64,000 nucleotides of DNA from Hyphomicrobiales bacterium (lineage in GTDB: Bacteria; Pseudomonadota; Alphaproteobacteria; Rhizobiales; Beijerinckiaceae), in assembly GCA_027483795.1 (NCBI GenBank), contig JAIXTT010000104.1:36444-100443 (forward strand), in the 5' to 3' direction. The translations under genes were made by a program, and so were the position numbers. The notes beneath the pieces are model-generated. The model saw nothing but the letters and a program-made list of their open reading frames with translations, did no database searches and had not been told where the DNA came from. Positions 16,579 to 26,095 of the stretch are shown piece after piece (positions within the stretch are counted from its first letter, which is position 1; every line of letters begins with the position of its first letter).

Positions 16579-18043
16579 GCGAGGCCTCCCTGCGCGGATG
16601 GAGGCGGGTGGAGGCGCTCGGAAGCCCCGCCATCTCGGCGAGCGCCTTCACGAGAACGGCCTGCGCCGCCTGCATCCGATAACGGGCGGAGGCGCGATGG
16701 TCGCTCAGCGGACGATAGTCGCCGGGCAATGCGGCGGCGGCGGCCCGCCAGGTCGCGGCCTGTTTGATCGACCGCCCGATCAAGGCCGCTTCGGCCGCCG
16801 GCGCGCGTTTCGGCGTACCCGCCATGCCGCCGTATGCGATCCGCGCCGCGGCCACGAGATCGCCGTCGAGCGTGACCTTGACCGCGCCCAGCGTGCTCGA
16901 AATGTCCTCGTCGCGGCGCTTGGAGATCTTGAAGCAGCGGAAAAGCTCGCCGGGCCGGAGCTTCGGCACCGCGACGCGGCGCAGATACTCGCCGGGCTCG
17001 CGATCCTGCTTCCGATACTCGATGAAGAAGCTCTCGAGGGGGATGGTGCGCAGGCGTTCGGCCTTGCGCAGCTCGATCGTCGCGCCGAGCGCGATGAGGG
17101 CGGGCGCGAGATCGCCGATCGGCGATCCGTTGGCGATGTTCCCGCCGACCGTGCCCGCCGCGCGGATCTGCTTGGAGCCGAAGCGGCGCATCATGTCCCC
17201 GAGATCGGGATCGATCGCCTCGAGATGCGGCAGCGCGCGGGCATGCGTCACGGTCGCGCCGAAGACCACCGCGTCCGGCAGATCCTCCACGCGATCGAGG
17301 CCCTTCACGCGGCCGAGCCAGACGATGCGCTCGATCGGCTCCAGCGCCTTGGTGATCCGGAGCCCCACGTCGGTCGAGCCCGCGAGGATCGTCGCGTCGG
17401 GCGTCTCTTCGAGGATGCGGGAGAGGAGATCCTCGCTCGCGGGGGCCGCGAAGAAGGCCTGCGGATCCCCGAACCATGCATCCGAACCGTCGTCGAGGGC
17501 GGCGAGCACCTTCGACGTAGACGCCTCGGTCTTGGAGAACCGGTCGGAGGGGCTGCGGGAGCAGGCGTCGAGCGCCGCTTCGACGATGGGTCGGTAGCCC
17601 GTGCAGCGGCAAAGATTGCCGGCGAGCGCCTCGTTCACCGCGTCGCGATCGGGCGCGCCGCCTTCATGCTGGAGCGCGAAGAGGCTCATCATGATGCCGG
17701 GCGTGCAGAAGCCGCATTGCGAGCCGTGCTTCTCCACCATCGCCTGCTGGACGGGATGAAGGCCGTCGGCCTCGGCGAGGTCCTCGACCGTGATGACCTC
17801 GGCGCCGTCGCATTGGCCGAGAAGATGGATGCAGGCATTGACGGGCTCATAGACCATGCGGCCGTCGCGCAGACGCGCGAGCACGACCGTGCAGGCCCCG
17901 CAATCGCCCTCGGCGCAGCCTTCCTTCGTGCCGCAGGACCGCTCGCGCAGCCGGAGCCAATCGAGAAGCGTGGTGCGCGGATGAACCTCCGCCACTTCGA
18001 CGAGACGCCCGCGGCGCAGAAAACGGACGGGTCTCAAGGACAT
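16565..18043 (-). CDS. xdhA: Xanthine dehydrogenase, FeS/FAD subunit XdhA
   Basis: A 492-residue small subunit that passes electrons from the molybdenum centre through two 2Fe-2S clusters to FAD and NAD. The plant-ferredoxin cluster is C43, C48, C51 (EGCAEGDCGACTVVL) plus a later cysteine; the second is QCGFCTPGI and LCRCTGYRPI. The FAD domain has AGSTDVGLRIT and GGNIANGSPIGD, and a CO dehydrogenase flavoprotein C-terminal domain follows. First gene of the purine operon; 118 bases separate it from yeiH on the same strand. No clear promoter was found. Confidence 0.96.
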   Translation of the reverse strand: MSLRPVRFLRRGRLVEVAEVHPRTTLLDWLRLRERSCGTKEGCAEGDCGACTVVLARLRDGRMVYEPVNACIHLLGQCDGAEVITVEDLAEADGLHPVQQAMVEKHGSQCGFCTPGIMMSLFALQHEGGAPDRDAVNEALAGNLCRCTGYRPIVEAALDACSRSPSDRFSKTEASTSKVLAALDDGSDAWFGDPQAFFAAPASEDLLSRILEETPDATILAGSTDVGLRITKALEPIERIVWLGRVKGLDRVEDLPDAVVFGATVTHARALPHLEAIDPDLGDMMRRFGSKQIRAAGTVGGNIANGSPIGDLAPALIALGATIELRKAERLRTIPLESFFIEYRKQDREPGEYLRRVAVPKLRPGELFRCFKISKRRDEDISSTLGAVKVTLDGDLVAAARIAYGGMAGTPKRAPAAEAALIGRSIKQAATWRAAAAALPGDYRPLSDHRASARYRMQAAQAVLVKALAEMAGLPSASTRLHPRREASLAAE

Positions 18044-18161
18044 GACGCCCCCCTCGGAAGCCGATCCCGCTTCGCCTTCGCCGCCATGCCCGTCCGCTCT
18101 CCGTTTCCGTGGCGGGAGAGATTAGCGGAAGAATCGCGCCGGGAAAGCCGGGGGCGGCCGA

Positions 18162-19220
18162 TCAGCGCAGCAGGCCGAGCCCGCCCACGGCGACGGCGAG
18201 GATCACGAGCGTCGTGCCGCAGACCACCGCGACATGCCGCCAGCCGACCGCCAGCACGGCGGCGACCGACGTGCCGAGGCCGAGCGCCCCGATCGCGATC
18301 AACAGTCCCCAACGCGAAATCTCGCCCGCCACGACCTTGATCTCCGTCGGAACGACGCCCGCGGAATTCACGAGAGCGAGCACGAAGAAGACGATCGCGA
18401 AGACCGGGAGCGGCACCTTCGCCTTGTCCGCGCCGCCGCCGCGGCTCGCGAACCACCAGCCGACGGCCAGCACGACGGGCAGAAGAAGGAAGACGCGGAA
18501 GAGCTTCACCACGACGGCGGAGGCGCCCGCCTGCTCGGACACCGAATAGCCCGCGCCGACCACCTGCGCGACGTCATGGATCGTCGCGCCGAGGAAGATG
18601 CCCATGACCCGATCGTCATAGCCCAGCGCCGCGCCGAGCGCGGGATAGGCGATCATGGCGACGGTCGAAAGCGCATTGACGGCGACGACCATGAACACCG
18701 TATCGGCGTCGCGCTTCGGATCCGGGGGCAGGACGGTCGCGGTGGCGAGCGCCGCGGACGCGCCGCAGACCGCCGTCGCGCCGCCCGCAAGCGCGCCGTA
18801 AGCCTCGTCGCGACCCAGCAGACGGGCGAGAAGAAAACCGGAAAGGAGCGTCAAGATCATCGCGACGACGACGAGAAGGACCGTGCCGATCCCGAGCGCC
18901 AGAATGTCGCCCAAGGCGATCCGCAATCCGAGAAGCGCGATCGCCACGCGCAGGAGCTTCTTCACCGCGAAGGTGATGCCCGGCTTGAAGACCGCACGTT
19001 CCGAAAAGCGGTGCAGCGCCATCCCCACGAACAGGGCCAGGACCACCGCGGGAATGCCGATCGTGCGACCCGTCGCGGCCCTCAGGAAGGAAGAGACGAG
19101 CGGTTCGGCGAGCACGCTCGCGGCGGCGACGCCCGCCGCCAGCGCGACGCCCGCGCCGTTCTTTCGCGGATCGAGCCATTCGCTCAGCCCGGTTCCCAAC
19201 CGTCTCATCGATGTCATCAC
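18162..19220 (-). CDS. YeiH/UPF0324 family putative sulfate exporter
   Basis: A 352-residue inner-membrane protein with about ten hydrophobic segments. The family hallmark GATAVCGASAALATATV and GATIHDVAQVVGAGYSVSEQAG, with LGIGTVLLVVVAMI and a C-terminal VGGLGLLR helix, identify the YeiH family (conserved hypothetical membrane transporters, some linked to sulfate export or taurine use). A GTG at 19218-19220 has AGAGG about nine bases ahead; ATG codons at 19217 and 19208 are alternatives. It diverges from the GntR regulator with a 216-base gap in which no clear operator was found. Function remains largely predicted for the family. Confidence 0.85.
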   Translation of the reverse strand: MMTSMRRLGTGLSEWLDPRKNGAGVALAAGVAAASVLAEPLVSSFLRAATGRTIGIPAVVLALFVGMALHRFSERAVFKPGITFAVKKLLRVAIALLGLRIALGDILALGIGTVLLVVVAMILTLLSGFLLARLLGRDEAYGALAGGATAVCGASAALATATVLPPDPKRDADTVFMVVAVNALSTVAMIAYPALGAALGYDDRVMGIFLGATIHDVAQVVGAGYSVSEQAGASAVVVKLFRVFLLLPVVLAVGWWFASRGGGADKAKVPLPVFAIVFFVLALVNSAGVVPTEIKVVAGEISRWGLLIAIGALGLGTSVAAVLAVGWRHVAVVCGTTLVILAVAVGGLGLLR

Positions 19221-19436
19221 GCGGATTTACCTCTCGAATTCTCGGTCCGAGCGCGCTTTTCGGCTTGTCCGATCGGAGCCGCGCGGACAGATTGAGCGCG
19301 CGCCGCGGAGCCGGACCGACGGTCCGGCCACCCGCGCGCGACCGCACCGCCGCGCCCGAGCTATGCACCGGGCCGCGGGTTCTGTCACGTCCGAGCGCCT
19401 CCGAACGGGCCGCGATTCTTCCTACCGGTTCAAGCC

Positions 19437-20186
19437 ATGCCCTCTTCCCGCAAACCCCGCGCCGCGCCCGACGCGCCCAAGGTCGGATTCAACCCGCTCT
19501 ATATGCAGGTGCGCGACATGTTGGTGCAGCGCATGGCGCACGGCGTCTGGGGACCGGGGGACGCCTTGCCGAGCGAGCAGGAGCTCGCGAAGGAACTGGG
19601 CGTCAGCCAAGGCACGGTCCGCAAGGCGCTCGACGACCTCACCGACCGCAATCTCGTCGTCCGGCGGCAGGGTCGCGGAACCTTCGTCGCCGAGCATGAC
19701 GAAGCGCGGATCCTCTTCCGCTTCCTCAAGATCGCGCCCGACGACGGCGCGCCGGTCTTTCCGGTCAGCCGCATCCTCTCCGCGGAGCGCCGCCGGGCGA
19801 GCGCGGAGGAATGCGCCCGGCTGGAACTCGAACGGGATGCGGACGTGATCCATGTGCGCCGGATCCGCCTGCTCGGCGGCCGGCCCGTGATCTCGGAAAC
19901 GGTGACGCTGCCCGCCCGCAGCTTCCCCGGACTCGCGGAAGGCGAGATCCCGAACAATCTCTACGGTCTCTATGCGGCCGAGTTCGGCGTGACCATCGCC
20001 AAGGCGATCGAACGCATCAAGGCGGTCGTCCTCGCGCCCGAAGAGGCGGCGCTTCTGGAGGTCGCGCCGGGTCATCCCGCGCTTCACATCGATCGGCTCG
20101 CCCTGTCGCTCGAAGGCACTCCCGTGGAGCTGCGCGTCAGCCTCTGCGTGACCGATCTTTGCCACTATCGCTCGGAACTGCACTGA
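19437..20186 (+). CDS. GntR family transcriptional regulator with UTRA domain (HutC subfamily)
   Basis: A 249-residue regulator. The winged helix-turn-helix (residues ~20-85) has PLYMQVRDMLVQRM, LPSEQELAKELGVSQGTVRKALDDL and RRQGRGTFVAEHD, and the UTRA ligand domain follows (DVIHVRRIRLLGGRPVISETVTLPARSFPGL, then YGVTIAKAIERIKAVVLAPEEAALLEVAPGHPALHIDRLAL with small changes). HutC-type members bind histidine-derived, sugar-phosphate or related effectors. The C-terminus is a little short but complete. It sits head to head with yeiH and tail to tail with galM; either yeiH or the nearby purine operon is a possible target, which is only inference. Confidence 0.92.
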   Translation: MPSSRKPRAAPDAPKVGFNPLYMQVRDMLVQRMAHGVWGPGDALPSEQELAKELGVSQGTVRKALDDLTDRNLVVRRQGRGTFVAEHDEARILFRFLKIAPDDGAPVFPVSRILSAERRRASAEECARLELERDADVIHVRRIRLLGGRPVISETVTLPARSFPGLAEGEIPNNLYGLYAAEFGVTIAKAIERIKAVVLAPEEAALLEVAPGHPALHIDRLALSLEGTPVELRVSLCVTDLCHYRSELH

Positions 20187-20198
20187 CGCGGACGTCGG

Positions 20199-21218
20199 TC
20201 AGTCGCCCCGGTCGGAAAAGGCGTATTCGGTGATCTGACGGCGAACCTCGCCGGGGTCGAGACGCGTGCTCGGAAAATGCGGGCGGTTCGGCGAATCCGG
20301 GAAATGCTGCGGCTCCAGACACAGGCCCGAGAAAGCGCCGTAGGCGCGCCCGTGCAGACCCCGGACGGGGACCGCCAGCTTCGCGCCGTCATAGACCTGA
20401 AGGCCCGGCTCGGTGCTGCGCACGTCCATGCGCAAGCCGTTGAGCGGCGAGGACAGAACCGCCGCGGGGCGCAGCGTGCCCGCCTCTCCGGCGATCACGA
20501 AATTGTGATCGCAACGGAAACCGTCGTCCGTTCCCGATCGGATCGCCCTTTCGGTGCGGAAATCGAAGGGCGTTCCGGCGACCGCGCGCACTTCGCCCGT
20601 CGGGATCGTCTCCTCGTCGACGGGCGTCATGAAGGACGCTTCGAGCTTCAACCGGTGATCGGCGATCGTCTCGGACCCGTCGAGATTGAAATAGCAATGG
20701 CTGCAGAGATTGACGACGGTCGCGGCCGAACAGGTCGCCGAGAGTTCGATGCGCAGCATGGCGGGGGCGAGCAGGCGGTAGACGCAGGTGACCGTCATGT
20801 CGCCGGGAAAGCCCGCGTCGCCGTCCGGCGAGAACAGCGTCAGGGCGCAGGCGTCCTCTTCGGCCCAAGCGAGCCGCCAGGGTCGCTTGCCGAAACCCTT
20901 GCCTCCGCCGTGGACCGCATGTCGGCCGGCGAGGTTGCGCGGAACCTCGAAGACGCGCCCGTCCAAGGTGAAACGACCGTCGCGCAGGCGGTTGGCGTAG
21001 CGGCCCGCGACGGCCCCCATATGCGGCGAATGAGCGACATGATCCTCGAGCGTCTCCAGCCCGAGGATCACCCGCTGCAGTCCGCCGCGATGCGGGACGA
21101 GGAGGTCGCGCACGGTCGCGCCCCACGTGATGATCTTCGCTTCCGCGCCGTCGGGCGAGCGGAGCGTCACCTCATGGACGACGACCCCGTCGACCTCTCC
21201 GAAGACCCGCACCGTCAC
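20199..21218 (-). CDS. galM: Aldose 1-epimerase (galactose mutarotase)
   Basis: A 339-residue aldose 1-epimerase that interconverts alpha and beta anomers of free hexoses in the cytoplasm. Conserved pieces are AKIITWGATVRDLLVPHRGG, the GRYANRLRDGRF segment, the catalytic histidine context RHAVHGGGKGFGKRPW, NLCSHCYFNLDG (second histidine) and the C-terminal GLCLEPQHFPDSPN with the catalytic glutamate. It starts with GTG at 21216-21218, four bases after the gloA stop, so the two genes share a transcript. Confidence 0.94.
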   Translation of the reverse strand: MTVRVFGEVDGVVVHEVTLRSPDGAEAKIITWGATVRDLLVPHRGGLQRVILGLETLEDHVAHSPHMGAVAGRYANRLRDGRFTLDGRVFEVPRNLAGRHAVHGGGKGFGKRPWRLAWAEEDACALTLFSPDGDAGFPGDMTVTCVYRLLAPAMLRIELSATCSAATVVNLCSHCYFNLDGSETIADHRLKLEASFMTPVDEETIPTGEVRAVAGTPFDFRTERAIRSGTDDGFRCDHNFVIAGEAGTLRPAAVLSSPLNGLRMDVRSTEPGLQVYDGAKLAVPVRGLHGRAYGAFSGLCLEPQHFPDSPNRPHFPSTRLDPGEVRRQITEYAFSDRGD

Positions 21219-21222
21219 GGGA

Positions 21223-21669
21223 TCACCAGGATCCCGTGTTCGGCATCGACGCCCAAGGCTCAGCCGGAGCCTTGGGCTCGCCGCGCTGAAGCAATTCGAT
21301 CGAGATCCCGTCCGGCGACCGGATGAAGGCCATGTAGCCGTCGCGCGGCGGACGGTTGATCGTGACGCCCGCCTTCATGAGCCGATCGCAGGTCTCGTAG
21401 ATGTCGTCGACGCGATAGGCGAGATGGCCGAAATTCCGGCCGCCCGCATAGTCGTGCTCGTCCCAATTGTAGGTGAGTTCGAGCAGCGGCGCCCGGCTGT
21501 CCTTCGCGCGCTCGACGTCGCCCGGCGCGGCGAGGAAGATCAGCGTGAAGCGGCCCTTCTCGTTCTCCGTCCGCCGGACTTCGACGAGGCCGAACTTGTT
21601 GCAGTAGAAATCCAGCGCCGCATCGACGTTCCCGATGCGCACCAGCGTGTGCAGATATTCCATGGCCAT
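21223..21669 (-). CDS. gloA: Lactoylglutathione lyase (glyoxalase I)
   Basis: A 148-residue VOC-fold glyoxalase I that converts the methylglyoxal-glutathione hemithioacetal to S-lactoylglutathione. Metal ligands are in YLHTLVRIGNVDAALDFYCNKFGL (His), LLELTYNWDEHDY (Glu), FGHLAYRVDDIYETCDRL (His) and ISIELLQRG (Glu). The ATG at 21667-21669 has AAGGAGG nine bases ahead. Methylglyoxal arises from dihydroxyacetone phosphate, so a place beside sugar genes makes sense. Confidence 0.93.
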   Translation of the reverse strand: MAMEYLHTLVRIGNVDAALDFYCNKFGLVEVRRTENEKGRFTLIFLAAPGDVERAKDSRAPLLELTYNWDEHDYAGGRNFGHLAYRVDDIYETCDRLMKAGVTINRPPRDGYMAFIRSPDGISIELLQRGEPKAPAEPWASMPNTGSW

Positions 21670-21820
21670 GACCGCCTCCTTCCGACCGCGTGCCCAGCAA
21701 GGTGGAGCGCGGGCGGGCCGGGTTCAACCCGAACCTCCGCGCCCGAGGCATGCGGGTCTTACGGATTGACCCCGCACGCGGCCTTCGATAGGCGACGGGC
21801 TCGAGGGGCGGGAGCGGCCG

Positions 21821-23203
21821 ATGTCGACGGCGACGAAAGAGAAGGCGGCTCTCTGGTCCATCGCGGCAAGCCTCGCGATCACGCTCGGCAAGGGCGCCGC
21901 GGGCCTCGCGACGGGATCGCTCGCGCTGATCTCCGACGCGGCCCACAGCCTGCTCGACGTCGCCTCGACCATCATGACCTGGGCCGCGATCCGGGCGGCG
22001 GGGAAACCCGCCGATGCCGAGCACCCCTACGGCCACGGCAAGGTGGAATCGCTCGCAGCCCTCGCCGAGACGGCCTTTCTCTTCGTGCTGTCGGGCGCGG
22101 TCGCCTTCGAAGGCATGCGGCGGCTCGCCTCGGGGGAGGCGGATTTCACCTTCCACTGGGCCGCCGTCGCCGTTCTCCTGATCTCGATCGTGATCGACGC
22201 CTGGCGCTGGTATGCGCTCACGCGCGTGGCGAAGGAGACCCGCAGCGAGGCGCTCGCCGCCGACGCGCTGCATTTCTCCTCCGATCTCGTCAATTCCGTG
22301 CTGGTGCTGTTCGCCTTCGGGGCGGCCGCCATGGGCTGGCCGCAGGCCGACGCCTTCGTGGCGATCGGGGTCGCGGCCTTCATCGCCGTCGCGGGCTTCA
22401 GGCTCGCGCGCCGCACCATCGAGACGCTCATCGACACCGCGCCCCACGGCGCGACGGAGGCCGTCCGCGCGGCGGTGGAAAGCGTGCCGGGCGTCGTCGC
22501 GGTGGAGAGCGTGAAAGTGCGCTCGGGCGGCTCGCACGTCTTCGCCGAGGTCGAGATCGCGGTCGCGCGCACGATCCCGCTCGACCGGCTGTCCATGATC
22601 AAGGACCGCGTGACGACCTCCGTCCGCGCCGCGCATCCCGATGCGCAGGTCACCGTCACCGCCGTGCCGCGTGCGCTCGACGAGGAGACCGTTCTGGAAC
22701 GCGTGCTGCTGATCGCGGCCAAGCGCCGGACGCCCGTGCACCACGTCACGGTGCAGCGGCTCGGCGAGCGGCTCTCGGTGAGCCTCGACGTGGAGGTCGA
22801 CGGGCGGATGAGCCTCGGCGCGGCGCATGTCGTCGCGAGCCGGCTCGAAACGGCGATCCGCGAGGAACTGGGTCCGGAGACAGAGGTCGAGACGCATATC
22901 GAGCCGCTCATCGTGCCGAGCCTCAGCGGAGCCGATGCCGGGCCCGAGATCACCGATGCCGTCGCCGCCTCGCTCCGGCGCGCCGCGGCGGATACGGGCA
23001 CGATCACCGACGTGCACAGCGTCCGCGTCCGCCGGACGGAGCACGGGCTCGTCGTGAACTATCATTGCCGCGTCGACCCGGCCCTGGACGTCGCGAGCGT
23101 TCATGACTGCGTGGACCGGGTCGAGCACGCCGCCCGCAACGATCATCCGGCGATCACGCGCATCGTCAGCCATACCGAACCCGTGCGCCCCTCGCCCGCA
23201 TGA
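21821..23203 (+). CDS. Cation diffusion facilitator with long, repeated C-terminal region
   Basis: A 460-residue CDF metal/proton antiporter, about 150 residues longer than the usual FieF size. Six membrane segments carry the metal site residues ISDAAHSLLD (D39, H42, D46) and ADALHFSSD (~D148, H151, D155), pointing to zinc, iron or manganese export. HPYGHGKVES is the loop between helices. Behind the membrane part come three successive cytoplasmic repeats of the cation-efflux C-terminal type, each with a VxxVxVRxxG-like start (VESVKVRSGG, HVTVQRLGER, VHSVRVRRTE) and each ending near a TEVETHIEP-like strand. No partner gene tells the metal. Confidence 0.9.
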   Translation: MSTATKEKAALWSIAASLAITLGKGAAGLATGSLALISDAAHSLLDVASTIMTWAAIRAAGKPADAEHPYGHGKVESLAALAETAFLFVLSGAVAFEGMRRLASGEADFTFHWAAVAVLLISIVIDAWRWYALTRVAKETRSEALAADALHFSSDLVNSVLVLFAFGAAAMGWPQADAFVAIGVAAFIAVAGFRLARRTIETLIDTAPHGATEAVRAAVESVPGVVAVESVKVRSGGSHVFAEVEIAVARTIPLDRLSMIKDRVTTSVRAAHPDAQVTVTAVPRALDEETVLERVLLIAAKRRTPVHHVTVQRLGERLSVSLDVEVDGRMSLGAAHVVASRLETAIREELGPETEVETHIEPLIVPSLSGADAGPEITDAVAASLRRAAADTGTITDVHSVRVRRTEHGLVVNYHCRVDPALDVASVHDCVDRVEHAARNDHPAITRIVSHTEPVRPSPA

Positions 23204-23274
23204 GGCGGAAGCGGGTCGGCTCCGCGAATCCCGACGCTTGAGCCGATGAGGCTTTCTCGGGCACAACATGCGGC

Positions 23275-25911
23275 ATGCGCACCGAGACCCCGACCGTGAT
23301 CCGCCTCGCGGACCATCGCCCGCCGAACCACCTCGTCGATACGGTGCATCTCGACGTGAGTTTGGACGGGCCCGAAACGCGCGTCGTCGCGACGCTCGGC
23401 CTGCGGCCGAACCCGGCCGGAGACGCGAATGCGCCGCTCCGCCTCGACGGCGACGAACTGCTGCTCGTGTCCGCCGCGCTCGACGGCGAGCCGCTCCCGC
23501 CCGACGCCTACGAGGCCGATGCGCAGGGCTTCACCCTGCCGCAGCCGCCGCGCGGCGCCTTCACGCTCACCTTCGAGACCAAGCTCGATCCCGAGCGAAA
23601 TACCAAGCTGATGGGGCTCTATCGGTCCTCGGGCGTCTACACGACGCAATGCGAGGCGGAGGGCTTCCGCCGCATCACCTATTTCCCCGACCGGCCGGAC
23701 GTGATGGCCGTGTTCACCACGCGCATCACGGCGAAGAAGGACGAGGCCCCCGTCCTGCTCGGCAACGGCAATCCGGCGGAGAGCGGCGACCTGCCCGACG
23801 GGCGGCACTACGCCGTCTGGCACGACCCGCATCCCAAGCCCGCCTATCTGTTCGCGCTGGTCGGCGGCAAGCTCGACCGGCTCGGAGGCGAATTCGTCAC
23901 CCGCTCGGGCCGCAGGGTGGAACTCGGCATCTTCGTCGAACCGGGCAAGGCCGACCGGGCGGGCTATGCGCTCGACGCGCTCGTCCGCTCGATGAAATGG
24001 GACGAGGACGCCTTCGGCTGCGAATACGATCTCGACGTGTTCAACGTCGTCGCCGTGTCCGACTTCAACATGGGGGCCATGGAGAACAAGGGCCTCAACA
24101 TCTTCAACGACAAATACGTGCTGGCCACGCCCGACACGGCGACGGACGGCGACTACGCCGCGATCGAGGCGATCATCGCGCATGAATATTTCCACAACTG
24201 GACCGGCAACCGCATCACCTGCCGCGACTGGTTCCAGCTCTGCCTGAAGGAGGGCCTCACGGTCTTCCGCGATCAGGAGTTCTCGTCCGACATGCGGTCG
24301 CGGCCCGTCAAACGGATCGCGGACGTGCGCACGCTCCGCGCGGTCCAATTCGCCGAGGATTCCGGGCCCCTCGCCCATCCGGTCCGGCCGCAGGCCTATC
24401 GCGAGATCAACAACTTCTACACGGCGACGGTCTATGAGAAGGGCGCGGAACTGATCCGGATGCTCAAGATCCTGATCGGAGCCGATGCGTTCCGCCGCGG
24501 CATGGATCTCTATTTCGAACGCTGCGACGGCACGGCGGCGACGATCGAGGACTTCCTCGCCTGCTTCGCGGAGGCGAGCGGCCGCGATCTCTCCCATTTC
24601 GCGCAATGGTACGAACAGGCGGGTACGCCGCGCGTCACCGCGACGACGCGCTACGACGAACACGCCCGGACCTTCCGGATCGATTTCGAACAGGTCACCG
24701 GTCCGACTCCGGACCAACCCGTGAAGCGGCCGATGGTGATCCCCGTCGCGCTGGGCCTGGTCGGTCGGGACGGCCGGGCCGTCGAAGCCCGCTGCGACGA
24801 TTCCCGTTTCCGCGACGGCGTCTTCGTCCTCGACCTCGAAAGAGGCTCGCTCGTCTTCTCCGAGGTCGAAAGCCGGCCCGTCGCTTCGCTGCTGCGCGGC
24901 TTCTCCGCGCCCGTGCGCCTCGAAACCGATCTTTCGGACGAGGATCTCCTCGTTCTGTTCCGGCACGACGCGGACAGCTTCAACCGTTGGCAGGCCGCGC
25001 AGACCTTCGCGATGCGCATGTTGCTGCGCGGCGTCGAGGCGATCCGGGAAGGCCGCCCGCCCGTCTTCGACGACCGCTTCGCCGACGCTCTCGGCGGGCT
25101 GCTCGAAACGAGCCGGGACCATGCCTTCGTCGCGCAGGTCTTCGCTCTGCCGAGCGAGAGCGACGTGGCGCGGGAAATCGGGGCGGGAATCGATCCGGAT
25201 GCCGTCTTCGCCTCGCGCGAAGGGCTCCGCTCCGCCGTCGGCCGTCGTCTCGCCGACCGGCTCGACGCGGCCGCGCGCGACCTCGCGATCACCGGTCCCT
25301 ATTCCCCGGACGCCGCGGCCGCGGGACGCCGCAGCCTCCGCAACGTCCTCATCGACCTGCTTTCGGCGGGCGACCCGGACCGCGGCGGAGCCGAAGCGGA
25401 GGCGCTGTTCGCTTCGGCCGACAACATGACCGAGCGCTTCGGCGCGCTCGCCGTGCTCGCCCGCCGCCCGGGCCCCGAGCGCGAAGCGGCCATGGCGGCC
25501 TTCGCGGCGCGCTATGCCGAGGATCCGCTCGTTCTCGACAAATGGTTCGCCCTGCAGGCCACGATCCCCGAAGCGGGCACGCTCGAACGCGTCAAGGCGC
25601 TGATGAGCCACCCCGCCTTCTCCTTGACCAATCCGAACCGCGTCCGATCCCTGATCGGATCCTTCGCCGCCGGCAATCTGACCCAGTTCAACCGGGCCGA
25701 CGGCGCAGGCCATGATTTCGTGGCGGAGATCGCGCTGGGCCTCGACCGCACGAACCCGCAGGTCGCGGCGCGCCTTCTCAACGCCTTCCGCACCTGGCGC
25801 TCGCTGGAGCCGGGACGAAGGGCCGCCGCGCAGGCCGCGCTCGAAAGGATCGCCGCTGCGGACGGCCTCTCCCCCGACGTCAACGACATCGTGACGCGCG
25901 CGCTCGGCTGA
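23275..25911 (+). CDS. pepN: Aminopeptidase N (M1 family)
   Basis: An 878-residue M1 metallopeptidase of the PepN type, which trims N-terminal residues from peptides in the cytoplasm. The exopeptidase motif GAMENKGLNIFN, the zinc motif HEYFHNWTGNRIT (~residues 302-306 plus the downstream glutamate in LKEGLTVFRDQEFSSD) and the tyrosine context NNFYTATVYEKGAELIRML are complete; four PepN domains fit the length (E. coli PepN is 870). ATG at 23275; 71 bases after the CDF stop. Housekeeping gene. Confidence 0.96.
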   Translation: MRTETPTVIRLADHRPPNHLVDTVHLDVSLDGPETRVVATLGLRPNPAGDANAPLRLDGDELLLVSAALDGEPLPPDAYEADAQGFTLPQPPRGAFTLTFETKLDPERNTKLMGLYRSSGVYTTQCEAEGFRRITYFPDRPDVMAVFTTRITAKKDEAPVLLGNGNPAESGDLPDGRHYAVWHDPHPKPAYLFALVGGKLDRLGGEFVTRSGRRVELGIFVEPGKADRAGYALDALVRSMKWDEDAFGCEYDLDVFNVVAVSDFNMGAMENKGLNIFNDKYVLATPDTATDGDYAAIEAIIAHEYFHNWTGNRITCRDWFQLCLKEGLTVFRDQEFSSDMRSRPVKRIADVRTLRAVQFAEDSGPLAHPVRPQAYREINNFYTATVYEKGAELIRMLKILIGADAFRRGMDLYFERCDGTAATIEDFLACFAEASGRDLSHFAQWYEQAGTPRVTATTRYDEHARTFRIDFEQVTGPTPDQPVKRPMVIPVALGLVGRDGRAVEARCDDSRFRDGVFVLDLERGSLVFSEVESRPVASLLRGFSAPVRLETDLSDEDLLVLFRHDADSFNRWQAAQTFAMRMLLRGVEAIREGRPPVFDDRFADALGGLLETSRDHAFVAQVFALPSESDVAREIGAGIDPDAVFASREGLRSAVGRRLADRLDAAARDLAITGPYSPDAAAAGRRSLRNVLIDLLSAGDPDRGGAEAEALFASADNMTERFGALAVLARRPGPEREAAMAAFAARYAEDPLVLDKWFALQATIPEAGTLERVKALMSHPAFSLTNPNRVRSLIGSFAAGNLTQFNRADGAGHDFVAEIALGLDRTNPQVAARLLNAFRTWRSLEPGRRAAAQAALERIAAADGLSPDVNDIVTRALG

Positions 25912-26095
25912 GCCGTCGGCGCAGGCCGGGAACCCCGCGGACGGGCCCGCAGAACACCCTCGAAAACACGTCGCATCAACCCTTCATTAAGGTCTGGACA
26001 AATCCGCATTTCGGGATTCAACTGGCACTGATTCGGAGAGATGCGGCACATCGATCCGGACGAAGTTGGATCGGAATCCGAAGAGGGGCCAAGGC

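Noticed and set aside
25981..25992. CCTTCATTAAGG palindrome before the PAS kinase as an operator
   Set aside because: Only four-base arms; expected by chance and no second copy seen.
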